64,000 bases of DNA, taken from Hyphomicrobium sp. ghe19 (GTDB lineage: Bacteria; Pseudomonadota; Alphaproteobacteria; Rhizobiales; Hyphomicrobiaceae). The notes below the pieces were generated by a model, which saw only the letters and a list, made by a program, of their open reading frames with translations, did no database searches and had not been told where the DNA came from. A program made the translations under genes and the position numbers. Location of the stretch: assembly GCF_902712875.1 (NCBI RefSeq), contig NZ_LR743509.1, forward strand, positions 3,300,001 through 3,364,000, written 5' to 3'. Positions 26,070 through 34,752 of this stretch are shown one piece after another (position 1 is the stretch's first letter; every line of letters starts with the position of its first letter).

Positions 26070-27906
26070 TCGACTGTGGATCGAAGATTACGCGCTAATC
26101 AGCGATTGCCAATCTGCCGCTCTGGTCGGACGCAACGGTTCCATCGATTGGCTATGCTGGCCCCGTTTCGACTCCAGCGCGTGCTTTGCCGCTCTCTTGG
26201 GAAACCCCGAACACGGGCGATGGCTCATCGCGCCGAAAGCATCTGCCAAGCGGATCACGCGCCGGTACATCGACAACTCTTTGGTCCTGGTCACGACATT
26301 CGAAACGGCGAGTGGGACCGCAGAACTGATCGATTTCATGCCACCGCACGACGAGAGCGCGGATCTGGTCCGCATCGTTCGCGGTGTCGAAGGGCATGTC
26401 CCGCTGCATATGGAGTTGATTATTCGCTTCGAATACGGCGCGTTCGTCCCTTGGGTCGAACGTTTCGACGAGAGCCTCCGCGCGATTGCCGGTCCCGATA
26501 TGGTCATTTTGCGCGCGCCTGTGGATTTGCGTGGCGAGGATCTGACGACCGTCGCGGATTTTCACGTTTCAGCCGGTGAAAATGTGCCCTTCGTTTTGAG
26601 TTACGGTCCCTCACAACGCAAGCCGCCCGAAGGTGTGGACCCGGAGGCCGCGCTCAAAAGCACAGAAGCATATTGGCGCGACTGGTCCGGCCATTGCGTT
26701 TCGGCTGGACGTTGGACACCCCTCGTCAAACGCTCGCTGTGCGTATTGAAAGGCCTGACCTACGCTCCAACCGGTGGCATCGTTGCTGCCCCCACGACGT
26801 CACTGCCGGAGCTAGAGGACGGCGTCCGGAACTGGGACTATCGATACTGCTGGCTGCGCGACGCGACGTTGACTCTGCTCGCTCTTGGAAGCGCGGGCTA
26901 CTACGAAGAAGCGCGCGACTGGCGTGATTGGCTTGTTCGGGCCATTGCAGGCAGCCCGGACCAACTGCAGATCATGTACGGGATCAATGGCAAGCGTCGT
27001 CTGCAGGAATGGGTGGTCGAATGGCTGCCTGGATTCCGGGGCGCACGACCAGTCCGGGTCGGAAACGCCGCCGCCACTCAACTCCAGCTCGACGTTTACG
27101 GCGAGATTACCGACGCCATGTACCAAGCGCGCGCACACGGGTTGCCCCCTGCGGATCGTTGGCATGCAATCTCTCTCGCGCTCCTAGATCACCTCGAAAC
27201 GGCCTGGCGCCAGCCCGACGAGGGGATTTGGGAAGTGCGAGGGCCGCCACAGCACTTCGTTCATTCGAAAGTTCTGACATGGGTCGCGTTCGACCGTATG
27301 GTGAGGTGGGCCGAGGGGCACGCCGAAGAGGCGCCGCTGGATCGGTGGCGCTCGTTACGCGACGAAATTCACAACGACGTCTGTTGCAACGGCTTCGACA
27401 CCGAGCTGAACAGTTTTGCGCAGGCCTATGGCTCGAAGTTTCTCGATGCGAGCCTGTTGCTACTCCCCATCGTCGGCTTCCTGCCGCCGTCCGACCCACG
27501 AATACTGGGCACCGTCAAAGCGATCGAGCGCCGTCTTCTGCGCAATGGATTGGTCTACCGCTACGCGACGACCGAGACTGAAGATGGTTTGCCACCCGGC
27601 GAAGGAGCGTTCCTTGCATGCAGTTTCTGGTTTGTAGACAATCTTGTCCTGCAGGGTCGCATTGACGAAGGCGAAGCCATGTTCGAACGCCTCGTCTCAC
27701 TCTGCAACGACGTCGGACTTCTCGCCGAAGAATATGATCCCGTCTCGAAGCATCAGATGGGCAATTTTCCGCAGGCCTTCAGCCACGTCTCCCTCATCAA
27801 TTCTGCCTACAATCTCACGCTCTACAAGGGCATGTCCGAAGAATGCTCGGAGTGGAACTCACGACGGGCGACAATGCGGCGTGGCGGCTCATCGACTGGG
27901 TGTTGA
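26056..27906 (+). CDS. glycoside hydrolase family 15 glucohydrolase (glucoamylase or trehalase type)
   Basis: A 616-residue GH15 protein. The N-terminal beta domain begins IEDYALISDCQSAALVGRNG, typical of bacterial family members. The catalytic barrel has NWDYRYCWLRDA and the acid-bearing GIWEVRGPPQHFVHSK. Bacterial GH15 enzymes release glucose from maltooligosaccharides or from trehalose; sequence inspection does not separate these. ATG 26056 has GGAGG eight bases upstream and lies within the end of the debranching gene, suggesting coupling. Glucose formed would be phosphorylated by the ROK kinase encoded nearby. Confidence 0.85.
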   Translation: MSQPDRLWIEDYALISDCQSAALVGRNGSIDWLCWPRFDSSACFAALLGNPEHGRWLIAPKASAKRITRRYIDNSLVLVTTFETASGTAELIDFMPPHDESADLVRIVRGVEGHVPLHMELIIRFEYGAFVPWVERFDESLRAIAGPDMVILRAPVDLRGEDLTTVADFHVSAGENVPFVLSYGPSQRKPPEGVDPEAALKSTEAYWRDWSGHCVSAGRWTPLVKRSLCVLKGLTYAPTGGIVAAPTTSLPELEDGVRNWDYRYCWLRDATLTLLALGSAGYYEEARDWRDWLVRAIAGSPDQLQIMYGINGKRRLQEWVVEWLPGFRGARPVRVGNAAATQLQLDVYGEITDAMYQARAHGLPPADRWHAISLALLDHLETAWRQPDEGIWEVRGPPQHFVHSKVLTWVAFDRMVRWAEGHAEEAPLDRWRSLRDEIHNDVCCNGFDTELNSFAQAYGSKFLDASLLLLPIVGFLPPSDPRILGTVKAIERRLLRNGLVYRYATTETEDGLPPGEGAFLACSFWFVDNLVLQGRIDEGEAMFERLVSLCNDVGLLAEEYDPVSKHQMGNFPQAFSHVSLINSAYNLTLYKGMSEECSEWNSRRATMRRGGSSTGC

Positions 27907-28090
27907 AAGTTTCACTCACAATACGCTTGGAACTTTCTCAATTGCGATGGGGCCGCTTCGCGTTAGGATAGATGGTCATATCGCGAAGCACGCAGCGAAG
28001 GCTTTCGAGGCATTTATTCTCGAGCACTACAGGAAGTTCGAATTGGGCCAGGGCTGAAGGCCTTAACCGCGAATGGATGCCGCGGTCTCC

Positions 28091-30391
28091 TCAGCTCTTT
28101 CCAGATTCGCGCGCGCGGCGGAGAGCTGCGGCGAGCGCAGATTCCCCCTCGGGGGCTTTCGTGCTTGGCGCCGTAGCGCTTGAACGACGGACGTCAGCAC
28201 GGAGATCGCGCGGGGGCGACTGGCTCTCGATTGCTCCCGACTTCATCGTCAGCGCCACGCGCTTGCGGTCGACGTCGACGTCCTTCACCCGCACCTTAAC
28301 GACGTCGCCTGCTTTGACCACCTCGCGCGGATCCTTCACGAACTTGTCGGCGAGCTCCGATATGTGGACCAGGCCGTCCTGATGCACGCCGACATCGACG
28401 AAGGCGCCGAACGCCGTCACATTCGTCACCACGCCTTCGAGCATCATGCCTGGACGCAAATCCGCGATTTTTTCGACGCCCTCCTTGAATTCGGCGGTCT
28501 TGAACTCGGGACGCGGATCGCGGCCCGGCTTTTCGAGCTCGGCTAAAATGTCCACGACAGTCGGAGTACCGAAACGTTCGTCGGCGAACTGCTTGGGGTC
28601 CAGCGATTTCAGAAAGGCGCTGTCGCCAATCATGGCCTTGATAGGCCGCTTCATTTCTTTGGCGATGCGCTCGACGACGTCGTAAGCTTCCGGGTGAACT
28701 GCGGAAGCATCGAGCGGGTTGGCGCCATTCGCGATGCGCAAGAAGCCAGCGGCCTGCTCGTATGCCTTCGGTCCCAGGCGCGCGACCTTTTTGATTTCCG
28801 TACGTCTCTTGAAGGCGCCGTTCTCATTTCGATGCAAGACGATATTGCTCGCAATCGTTGCGTTCAGTCCGGCAACGCGCGCCAGCAGCGGCGCCGACGC
28901 CATGTTGACATCGACACCGACAGAGTTGACGCAATCCTCGACCACAGCATCAAGCGAACGCGCAAGCTCGGTCTGGTTGACGTCGTGCTGATATTGGCCA
29001 ACGCCGATGGCTTTCGGTTCAATCTTGACGAGTTCCGCCAACGGGTCCTGCAAACGGCGCGCGATCGATACGGCGCCGCGCAGAGAAACATCGAGGTTCG
29101 GAAACTCTTGTGCACCGATCTCGGATGCGGAATAGACCGACGCGCCCGCTTCCGAGACCATCACTTTGGTGAGCTTGAGGTCCGGCATTTTCTTCATGAG
29201 ATCGCCGGCAAGCTTGTCGGTTTCGCGGCTCGCGGTTCCATTGCCGATGGCAATGATATCAACCTTATGTTTGATGCTGAGCGCGGCCATAGCCGCCAGC
29301 GCGCCGTTCCAATCATTGCGCGGCTCGTGCGGATAGACGGTCGCGGTATCAAGAACCTTGCCGGTCTGATCGACGACGGCGACCTTGACGCCGGTGCGTA
29401 TGCCGGGATCAAGCCCCATCGTCACGCGCGCACCGCCCGGAGCCGCCAGCAGGAGATCCTTGAGGTTCGTTTTAAAAACGCCGATGGCGGCGGTGTCGGA
29501 GTCTTCCTTTATGCGCGCCAAAAGATCGGCTGCGAGCGAGCCATGCAATCTGGTTTTCCAAGCAAGCTTGGCTGTTTCGATCAGCCATTTGTCGGCCGCG
29601 CGATTGCGCTCGGCGATGTTGAACGCGGTCATGATTTTAGCTTCGGCGGGATGCGCCTGCCCCGGCGCCAATTCGACATCAAGATCGAGGCCGAGAAGCC
29701 CTTCGTTGCGGCCACGCAAAAGAGCCAACGCGCGATGCGACGGAATCTGGCGGGCGGCCTGACGAAAATCGAAATAATCGGAAAATTTTGCCCCTTCGGT
29801 CTCTTTGCCTTTCAGAACTTTCGACGTGACGAGCCCGGTCGACCAAAGCCACTGGCGTAAATCGCCGACGAGTTTGGCGTTCTCTGTCATCCGCTCGATC
29901 AGGATGGAACGCGCGCCCTCCAGCGCCGCCTTGCCATCGCTCACGCCCTTATCGACGGCGACGAACTTTTCGGCCTCTTTCGATGGATCGAGCGTGGGAT
30001 TGGCAATCAGCGCGTCAGCCAGCGGTTCAAGTCCGGCTTCGCGCGCGATCTGAGCTTTGGTTCGCCGCTTCGGCTTGAATGGCGCGTAGAGGTCTTCCAG
30101 GTCGACCTTGGTATCGGCCCCGCGGAGTGCGCGTTCGAGCTCCGGCGTCAGCTTGCCTTGCTCGGTGATACTCTTGAGCACAGCCGCGCGCCGGCCTTCG
30201 AGTTCGGTCAGGTATCCAAGGCGTTCTTCGAGCTTGCGCAACTGCGTGTCATCGAGGCCGCCGGTCTTCTCTTTGCGATAGCGCGCGATGAACGGCACAG
30301 TCGCGCCATCGCCGAGGAGTTCGACGGCTGCCGTTACTTGGGCAACCTGAACGTTAAGCTCTTTGGCGATGCGGGTGTTGATCGAGTCCAA
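28091..30391 (-). CDS. tex: Tex-type RNA-binding transcription accessory protein
   Basis: A 766-residue protein of the Tex family. It has an N-terminal helical region ([18 protein letters not shown]), a central YqgF-like RNase-H fold ([17 protein letters not shown]), helix-hairpin-helix segments, and a C-terminal S1 domain ([20 protein letters not shown]) ending in a basic tail. Tex binds RNA and structured nucleic acid. TTG 30391 is preferred because AGAGGA lies six bases upstream and it begins at the conserved family N-terminus ([11 protein letters not shown]); the ATG at 30499 would add 36 unusual residues. It stands alone between unrelated genes. Confidence 0.9.
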   Translation of the reverse strand: MDSINTRIAKELNVQVAQVTAAVELLGDGATVPFIARYRKEKTGGLDDTQLRKLEERLGYLTELEGRRAAVLKSITEQGKLTPELERALRGADTKVDLEDLYAPFKPKRRTKAQIAREAGLEPLADALIANPTLDPSKEAEKFVAVDKGVSDGKAALEGARSILIERMTENAKLVGDLRQWLWSTGLVTSKVLKGKETEGAKFSDYFDFRQAARQIPSHRALALLRGRNEGLLGLDLDVELAPGQAHPAEAKIMTAFNIAERNRAADKWLIETAKLAWKTRLHGSLAADLLARIKEDSDTAAIGVFKTNLKDLLLAAPGGARVTMGLDPGIRTGVKVAVVDQTGKVLDTATVYPHEPRNDWNGALAAMAALSIKHKVDIIAIGNGTASRETDKLAGDLMKKMPDLKLTKVMVSEAGASVYSASEIGAQEFPNLDVSLRGAVSIARRLQDPLAELVKIEPKAIGVGQYQHDVNQTELARSLDAVVEDCVNSVGVDVNMASAPLLARVAGLNATIASNIVLHRNENGAFKRRTEIKKVARLGPKAYEQAAGFLRIANGANPLDASAVHPEAYDVVERIAKEMKRPIKAMIGDSAFLKSLDPKQFADERFGTPTVVDILAELEKPGRDPRPEFKTAEFKEGVEKIADLRPGMMLEGVVTNVTAFGAFVDVGVHQDGLVHISELADKFVKDPREVVKAGDVVKVRVKDVDVDRKRVALTMKSGAIESQSPPRDLRADVRRSSATAPSTKAPEGESALAAALRRARESGKS

Positions 30392-30581
30392 GCAATATCC
30401 TCTAGCGCAGTTTGGTTCTGACGATACTCGGCCGGCAGGCGGCACAACGAAGCGCTCGCCCCACTGGTGTGGCCGAATGAAAAAAGTTATAGCACTCAAT
30501 CGCTCACATCAAAGCAGGCAAGTGATTTTTTGCCGCTTTGGCGCGCTGTTCTGGGAGCTTGCGTGGGCAATCGTCAGCGCG

Positions 30582-31673
30582 TCATCTCCAAGCAAAAGCC
30601 TGAATGAGCTTGTCGCGGATGCGTGGGCCTTGGGAGCCATCGAGAGCGCCCCGAAAGCGGAGAAGGACGTTTCGTGCAACCACAGAAACCTTCTTACGTA
30701 AGGGCAGTTCTTTCCAAAGCACTTTGTTTTGGAGCAAAAGGCCCATGCTCCCTTTCGAGGTTCCGATCCTTTTGACAATCCTATAAAGGTCCGTTGAATC
30801 TATGCATGAGGCGATAATTGCGGGTTCGCGCGCCAACACCTTCGCGAATTCCTCATTCATAGCGTCGATTTGATGGTCGGAATTCTTAGCGCCATTGATC
30901 CGATCGCCTAGAATTTCAAACCGCGAAAAGTTGTTATTGCCGTGAATCCTGTAGAATCCGAGAACCGTCGGGATAACCAACGATCCCCCTACGACGTGCG
31001 CGAAGCGCGCGAAATAGTTGTCGGCCGATATTCTGATCATTTCGGGCCGCTCGGGACGGATGAGCTTTATCACTGACGTTCGGAACATCATTCCCGACGT
31101 CGCCGACCAAGCCCAATTCCGATATCCCTTTGGAAGCAAAACCGCAGTCGCCGGCTCCCGATCGTGCGAGAGGGGCCAAATTTCGATATCTCCACTTTGC
31201 GGCCTCAGAACGAAACTGTTCGAAAGAAAGGGAACCGCACCAGAAATAATTTGGCCGCGAAAATCTATCACCGCCATATTCGAACTCGTAAAGGCGCATC
31301 CAGCCGTGGCGTTCAAATGATACCGGACATGCGTTTGTACGAAATCGGGCTTCAGCAGATCGTCGCCATCGACCCAAACAATAAACGGAGCGGTCGAGGC
31401 CTCCAAGGCGTCGAGCATTGCAGCCATCTGGCCGCCGTTACTCTTGCGCCGAATGAATTTCGCATTCATTTCGGTCGCGTCGAGAAGCTCTTGGATCTTG
31501 TCTGATGTTCCGTCCGAAGAGTGATCGTCAACGACGACAAATTCGATATTTTCGTAAGACTGGTTGAAGGCAGAATTCAGGGCTGCTTCGACATATTGCG
31601 CTTGATTGTACGCGCACACGGCGACGGTCACGCGCGGCATCGTGTATAAGCTTCGGTCGACCATGTTCATCAT
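30582..31673 (-). CDS. family 2 glycosyltransferase
   Basis: A 363-residue GT-A glycosyltransferase. The nucleotide-binding start is VTVAVCAYNQAQYVEAALNS, followed by the VVVDDHSSDGT strand and the metal-binding WVDGDD. The C-terminal 120 residues are basic and contain no clear membrane segment. It probably adds a sugar to a cell-surface glycan or another acceptor, but stands apart from the polysaccharide operon at 45-50 kb, so its pathway is not evident. Several ATGs cluster at the start (31673, 31670, 31664, 31640) with no decisive ribosome site. Confidence 0.82.
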   Translation of the reverse strand: MMNMVDRSLYTMPRVTVAVCAYNQAQYVEAALNSAFNQSYENIEFVVVDDHSSDGTSDKIQELLDATEMNAKFIRRKSNGGQMAAMLDALEASTAPFIVWVDGDDLLKPDFVQTHVRYHLNATAGCAFTSSNMAVIDFRGQIISGAVPFLSNSFVLRPQSGDIEIWPLSHDREPATAVLLPKGYRNWAWSATSGMMFRTSVIKLIRPERPEMIRISADNYFARFAHVVGGSLVIPTVLGFYRIHGNNNFSRFEILGDRINGAKNSDHQIDAMNEEFAKVLAREPAIIASCIDSTDLYRIVKRIGTSKGSMGLLLQNKVLWKELPLRKKVSVVARNVLLRFRGALDGSQGPRIRDKLIQAFAWR

Positions 31674-31848
31674 GCGCTCTATCTCGAAGGTGCCTGGGCC
31701 GAGCGGCCTTTAACATTCTCTCGATGCGGTTCCTCGGAATATTCGATCGCCGTCAAAATCGCTGTCGGGTTGCATCTTCGAGCAAGCAAAGTCCAGATCG
31801 CAGCTCGTCACACCGCGATGCTTCCACTGAATTCGTAGAAAAGGTCGT

Positions 31849-32013
31849 CTAGACGATGTGGAGCAGTCTCGTTACGGCCCATAGGATAACGACTACTGCG
31901 AGGATGCCCAGCCAGATATTTTCGCGCCGGACAAACGCCGCAAGGACCAGCGCAACGCACGCGAGGATCGCGATGACGTCGATTGCTTCGAAATAGTCGG
32001 TGAAAAATGTCAT
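31849..32013 (-). CDS. small two-helix membrane protein
   Basis: A 54-residue protein made almost entirely of two hydrophobic segments (about residues 10-26 and 31-52) separated by the basic turn VRRENIW. The chosen start is MTFFTDYFEAID; an in-frame ATG at 32049 would add 12 polar residues. The family and role are unknown. It lies about 100 bases downstream of the bicupin gene on the same strand, so it could be part of its transcript. Confidence 0.5.
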   Translation of the reverse strand: MTFFTDYFEAIDVIAILACVALVLAAFVRRENIWLGILAVVVILWAVTRLLHIV

Positions 32014-32116
32014 GTGAGATTCGCCGCGTTTGCCCATTGATAATTGCATTTACTGCGCATGTCCGATCGTCCGCAAGGCGCGATGATACAGTCATCCACC
32101 ATCGTGGGGCGATTGA

Positions 32117-33163
32117 TCAAACTGTGCCACGCACGAAGAAGTGCGCGGCCGCGGGGAGCTTTTTGACGTCATCCATCGGAAGGCCGAGATTCGTGGATAT
32201 AACGTCGGGCGGGTTCGAGCTAATCCACGCGGACAGGTCATTGGCCTGATAGCGACCATTGTTAAATCCGACGAGGACCCTCAATAGGCCGCCTCCGGTA
32301 TTCTTGATGTAATGGCCCGTCCCCATCGGGGCGTACCCGACATCGCCTTGCTCGAACTCGTTCAAGACGACGCTTCCTTCGGCGAGGAACACCGCCATCT
32401 CTGCCGATCCTTCAAGATAGTACTGCCATTCATCGGCGCCCGGATGCCAGTGGAGGTCTCGCATGCCGCCCGGTTCGATTTCGAGGACGGAGCCTGCCAT
32501 CGTCGCGGAGATCGGGAACTCATCGACTGTCACCGTGCGCTGCGTGCCGCCACCCGGAGAACGCCGCGGCTGCTGCGCCATGAGTGGATAGCGGTGCATG
32601 CTCAATAGCGCCGGATCATGACGAGGGGCTGCATATGGAGAGACATCGTTTGGTATCGGGCCGGGTCCTGCAAAATAGACTTCGCCTTTCGGAAGCTTGG
32701 CGACGACGTCGGCGCCGACACCGAGGGTCTGGGCGGCGATCGCAGCTGGGGTTCGCGACAACCAGTCGGTTATGCTGAATGTGTGATCTTCGGAGAAATA
32801 CCCGTTATCGAAGATAAGAATGAAATGGCACTCGCCTGGGCCGAGACATTGAATCGAATGACCGTACCCACGCGGGAAATACCAAACGTCGCCCGGATTG
32901 AACGTGTCGATGTATGATGAGCCATCCGGATGCAAGCACGTCGTGCGGACGCTGCCTTTGACGACAAAGCCCCATTCGGCTGCATTGGCGTGCCAATGCA
33001 ATTCCCGCATACCGCCCGGGGCGAGCCGCATCGAGACTCCCGCAATTCCCTGGCTGACAGGGAATTGCTTTGCGGATGCTTCGCGCGTGCTTCCGCCCGG
33101 CTTGACGTGGGTCGCCGGTTCTTTTTCCAAGCGATAGCGGTATACGTTTTTTGGGGTGTCCAC
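32117..33163 (-). CDS. oxalate-decarboxylase-family bicupin
   Basis: A 348-residue protein with two cupin domains. The first has metal ligands H56-W-H58, E63 and H102; the second has H238-W-H240, E245 and a later His in TGHYIKN. This is the Mn-binding pattern of OxdC, which splits oxalate to formate and CO2. The catalytic lid, SENST in the Bacillus enzyme, reads S124-E-D-H-T128 here, keeping the key Glu125. No twin-arginine or Sec signal is present, so it is likely cytoplasmic. The start is a GTG with GGAGGAAGG just upstream. Oxalate is the probable substrate, but related bicupins act on other acids. Confidence 0.8.
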   Translation of the reverse strand: MDTPKNVYRYRLEKEPATHVKPGGSTREASAKQFPVSQGIAGVSMRLAPGGMRELHWHANAAEWGFVVKGSVRTTCLHPDGSSYIDTFNPGDVWYFPRGYGHSIQCLGPGECHFILIFDNGYFSEDHTFSITDWLSRTPAAIAAQTLGVGADVVAKLPKGEVYFAGPGPIPNDVSPYAAPRHDPALLSMHRYPLMAQQPRRSPGGGTQRTVTVDEFPISATMAGSVLEIEPGGMRDLHWHPGADEWQYYLEGSAEMAVFLAEGSVVLNEFEQGDVGYAPMGTGHYIKNTGGGLLRVLVGFNNGRYQANDLSAWISSNPPDVISTNLGLPMDDVKKLPAAAHFFVRGTV

Positions 33164-33292
33164 GTCCCTTCCTCCGCGCTGTCAAAGGTCCAGCGTCTAG
33201 AGACACCGCGTCGGGTTAGTGGATGCTTTAGTTTCGTTGATAAAGTCGAAGCTTCAAGCGATTGCGTGTACCTCGGCCAGCGGTGCAAACCG

Positions 33293-33703
33293 CTAGCTGG
33301 ACTCGTCGGCGCTTTGAAGGGCCAACAACCGGCGAATATAGTCTTCGACGGCCTCCGGTTCGTAGGGCTTTGCAAGATGGGGCCCTTCTTCGCAGAGCTT
33401 GCCCGCCGCCTTCGCAGCTGTCTTCGGGGAGCCTGCCAAAACTATTTTTGTCTGCGGGCGGTTTTTTCGCGTCCATTGGGAAAGTGCAAACGCGTCGAGG
33501 GCTCCTGCCACCTCGGCGTCGCTGAAAAGGACATCGATTGTGGTGTGGTGCTGCAGAACGACGAGAGCCTCGTCGCTGCTCGCTGCCTCAATAACTCGGT
33601 ATCCGCAATCGCGCAGGTAAGCCGCGATCGGCATCCGAATGAGCACAGCATCCTCAACGACTAATACCGTTGCGGAGATGGGTTTTTTGGCGTCAGGTTT
33701 CAC
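33293..33703 (-). CDS. single-domain response regulator
   Basis: A 136-residue receiver domain only: VLVVEDAVLIRMP at the start, the phospho-acceptor Asp in VLFSDAEVAG, and the conserved Lys in LAKPYE. There is no output domain. The start is a GTG (33703) with no clear ribosome site, six bases after the stop of the preceding receiver gene, so translation is probably coupled. Such proteins often serve as phosphate sinks or shuttles for hybrid kinases; the PAS hybrid kinase encoded divergently at 34753 is a candidate partner (inferred). Confidence 0.82.
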   Translation of the reverse strand: MKPDAKKPISATVLVVEDAVLIRMPIAAYLRDCGYRVIEAASSDEALVVLQHHTTIDVLFSDAEVAGALDAFALSQWTRKNRPQTKIVLAGSPKTAAKAAGKLCEEGPHLAKPYEPEAVEDYIRRLLALQSADESS

Positions 33704-33709
33704 GTGGTT

Positions 33710-34126
33710 TTAACGACCGCGCGAACCACCGTGTTCCGCTTGAGGAAGCAATTGTCGCACCCGGCGCAGCAGTTCATTGACGCGGACCGGCTTCGTGAAC
33801 CCGCCGTCGAATTCCATGAAGTTCTCGGAATAGAATTCGGCAGAGACGAGCACGATTTTAATGTGAGGGAACTTGGTGCGTATCCAACGGCCCAGAGCCA
33901 CGCCGTCTATGTTACCCGGCATGCGTATGTCCGTCACCACAAGCCCAATATCATCGCGGCTCGTCAATACGGTCATCGCTTCGTGGCTGTCGGTCGCTTC
34001 GACAACTGCGTATCCAGCCTCGCGCAATTCCTCTGCCAGATGCAGCCGGATGAGGATCTCATCCTCCACAACGAGTATCGAACGCTGTGCCAGGCCCTCC
34101 CCCTTTCCTACAGGCGCCAGTTCGAT
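33710..34126 (-). CDS. single-domain response regulator with non-canonical start
   Basis: A receiver domain with the acidic pair EDE, acceptor Asp in LVVTDIRMPG and Lys in FTKPVRV. The first usable GTG (34069) would delete the first beta strand, yet the sequence RSILVVEDE is coded in frame just upstream. Reading back, no ATG, GTG or TTG occurs before the in-frame stop. An AAGGAG ribosome site lies seven bases before an ATC codon at 34126, which is the coordinate given here; CTG 34120 or 34093 are alternatives. It forms a pair with the following receiver gene. Start unusual or sequence error. Confidence 0.65.
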   Translation of the reverse strand: MELAPVGKGEGLAQRSILVVEDEILIRLHLAEELREAGYAVVEATDSHEAMTVLTSRDDIGLVVTDIRMPGNIDGVALGRWIRTKFPHIKIVLVSAEFYSENFMEFDGGFTKPVRVNELLRRVRQLLPQAEHGGSRGR

Positions 34127-34347
34127 TGCCGTTCTCCTTCGCGCGTGACGCTAAATAGCGTGAGGCCAAATCAGTTCCAGGGAATGGTATGTGGCATAGA
34201 TTAAACCCCGACTATCCGAAGGTCGCAAGGTTGTTGCTCGTACCGTGGGTCGTCAAATTACAGCGACCGGTACGAAGGCAACCGGCCACTGGATCTTTTT
34301 GCGTTCAATGCCACCGAGCAAATATCACCGACCATTCTCGTCCTTGA

Positions 34348-34638
34348 TCAATGCGTTGGGGCGTTCCATCGGGACAGCACGGCATCCTTATGACGGAGGA
34401 CGATATAACGGTCCGGAAATTCAACCGTTGCCGCATGATACGCGGCATAGCCAATGCTGCCGCTGACCGTCGCCGCTAGCACAAGCTCGACGGTCGCTTT
34501 TGCCGGATCCCACAACTCGACCCGATAAGGAAGGTCTCGCAAACCGGACGTGCCCGGGGATGAACTTATACGCCCGTCCGGTCCGTCATCCGGGCCACCG
34601 GCGGCCGAAAGACGATAGCAGGCTTGTTTCCCCATCAT
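34348..34638 (-). CDS. conserved hypothetical protein
   Basis: A 96-residue protein whose second half (YRVELWDPAKATVELVLAA, then GYAAYHAATVEFPDRYIVLR) I recognise as a conserved unnamed family common in Hyphomicrobiales. The N-terminal 30 residues are variable and Gly/Pro-rich, so the true start may be shorter. It has no transmembrane or catalytic motif. It lies divergent to the PAS hybrid kinase. No function is assigned. Confidence 0.6.
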   Translation of the reverse strand: MMGKQACYRLSAAGGPDDGPDGRISSSPGTSGLRDLPYRVELWDPAKATVELVLAATVSGSIGYAAYHAATVEFPDRYIVLRHKDAVLSRWNAPTH

Positions 34639-34752
34639 CAGAGGTCGTCCGGGACAATGAGCGGTGGGGAGATCATGAGATTTAACCGGTACTTACTGTA
34701 TATTCGTGTCTAGCTTGACGCAGCAAAAAGAATTCCCGGCCAGCTCGAGCCT

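Noticed and set aside
27947..28057. 36-codon frame after the GH15 gene
   Set aside because: There is no ribosome site and no hydrophobic or known segment; the composition is plausible but unsupported.
30392..30499. 36-residue extension of Tex to the ATG at 30499
   Set aside because: The TTG at 30391 has a strong AGAGGA site and matches the family N-terminus; the extension looks unrelated.
32205..32230. GGGTTCGAGC resembling a tRNA T-loop
   Set aside because: It lies inside the bicupin gene, and no acceptor stem, CCA or anticodon arm can be formed around it.
34069..34069. GTG 34069 as the true start of the response regulator
   Set aside because: It would delete the first conserved strand although that strand is coded in frame upstream; kept only as a fallback.
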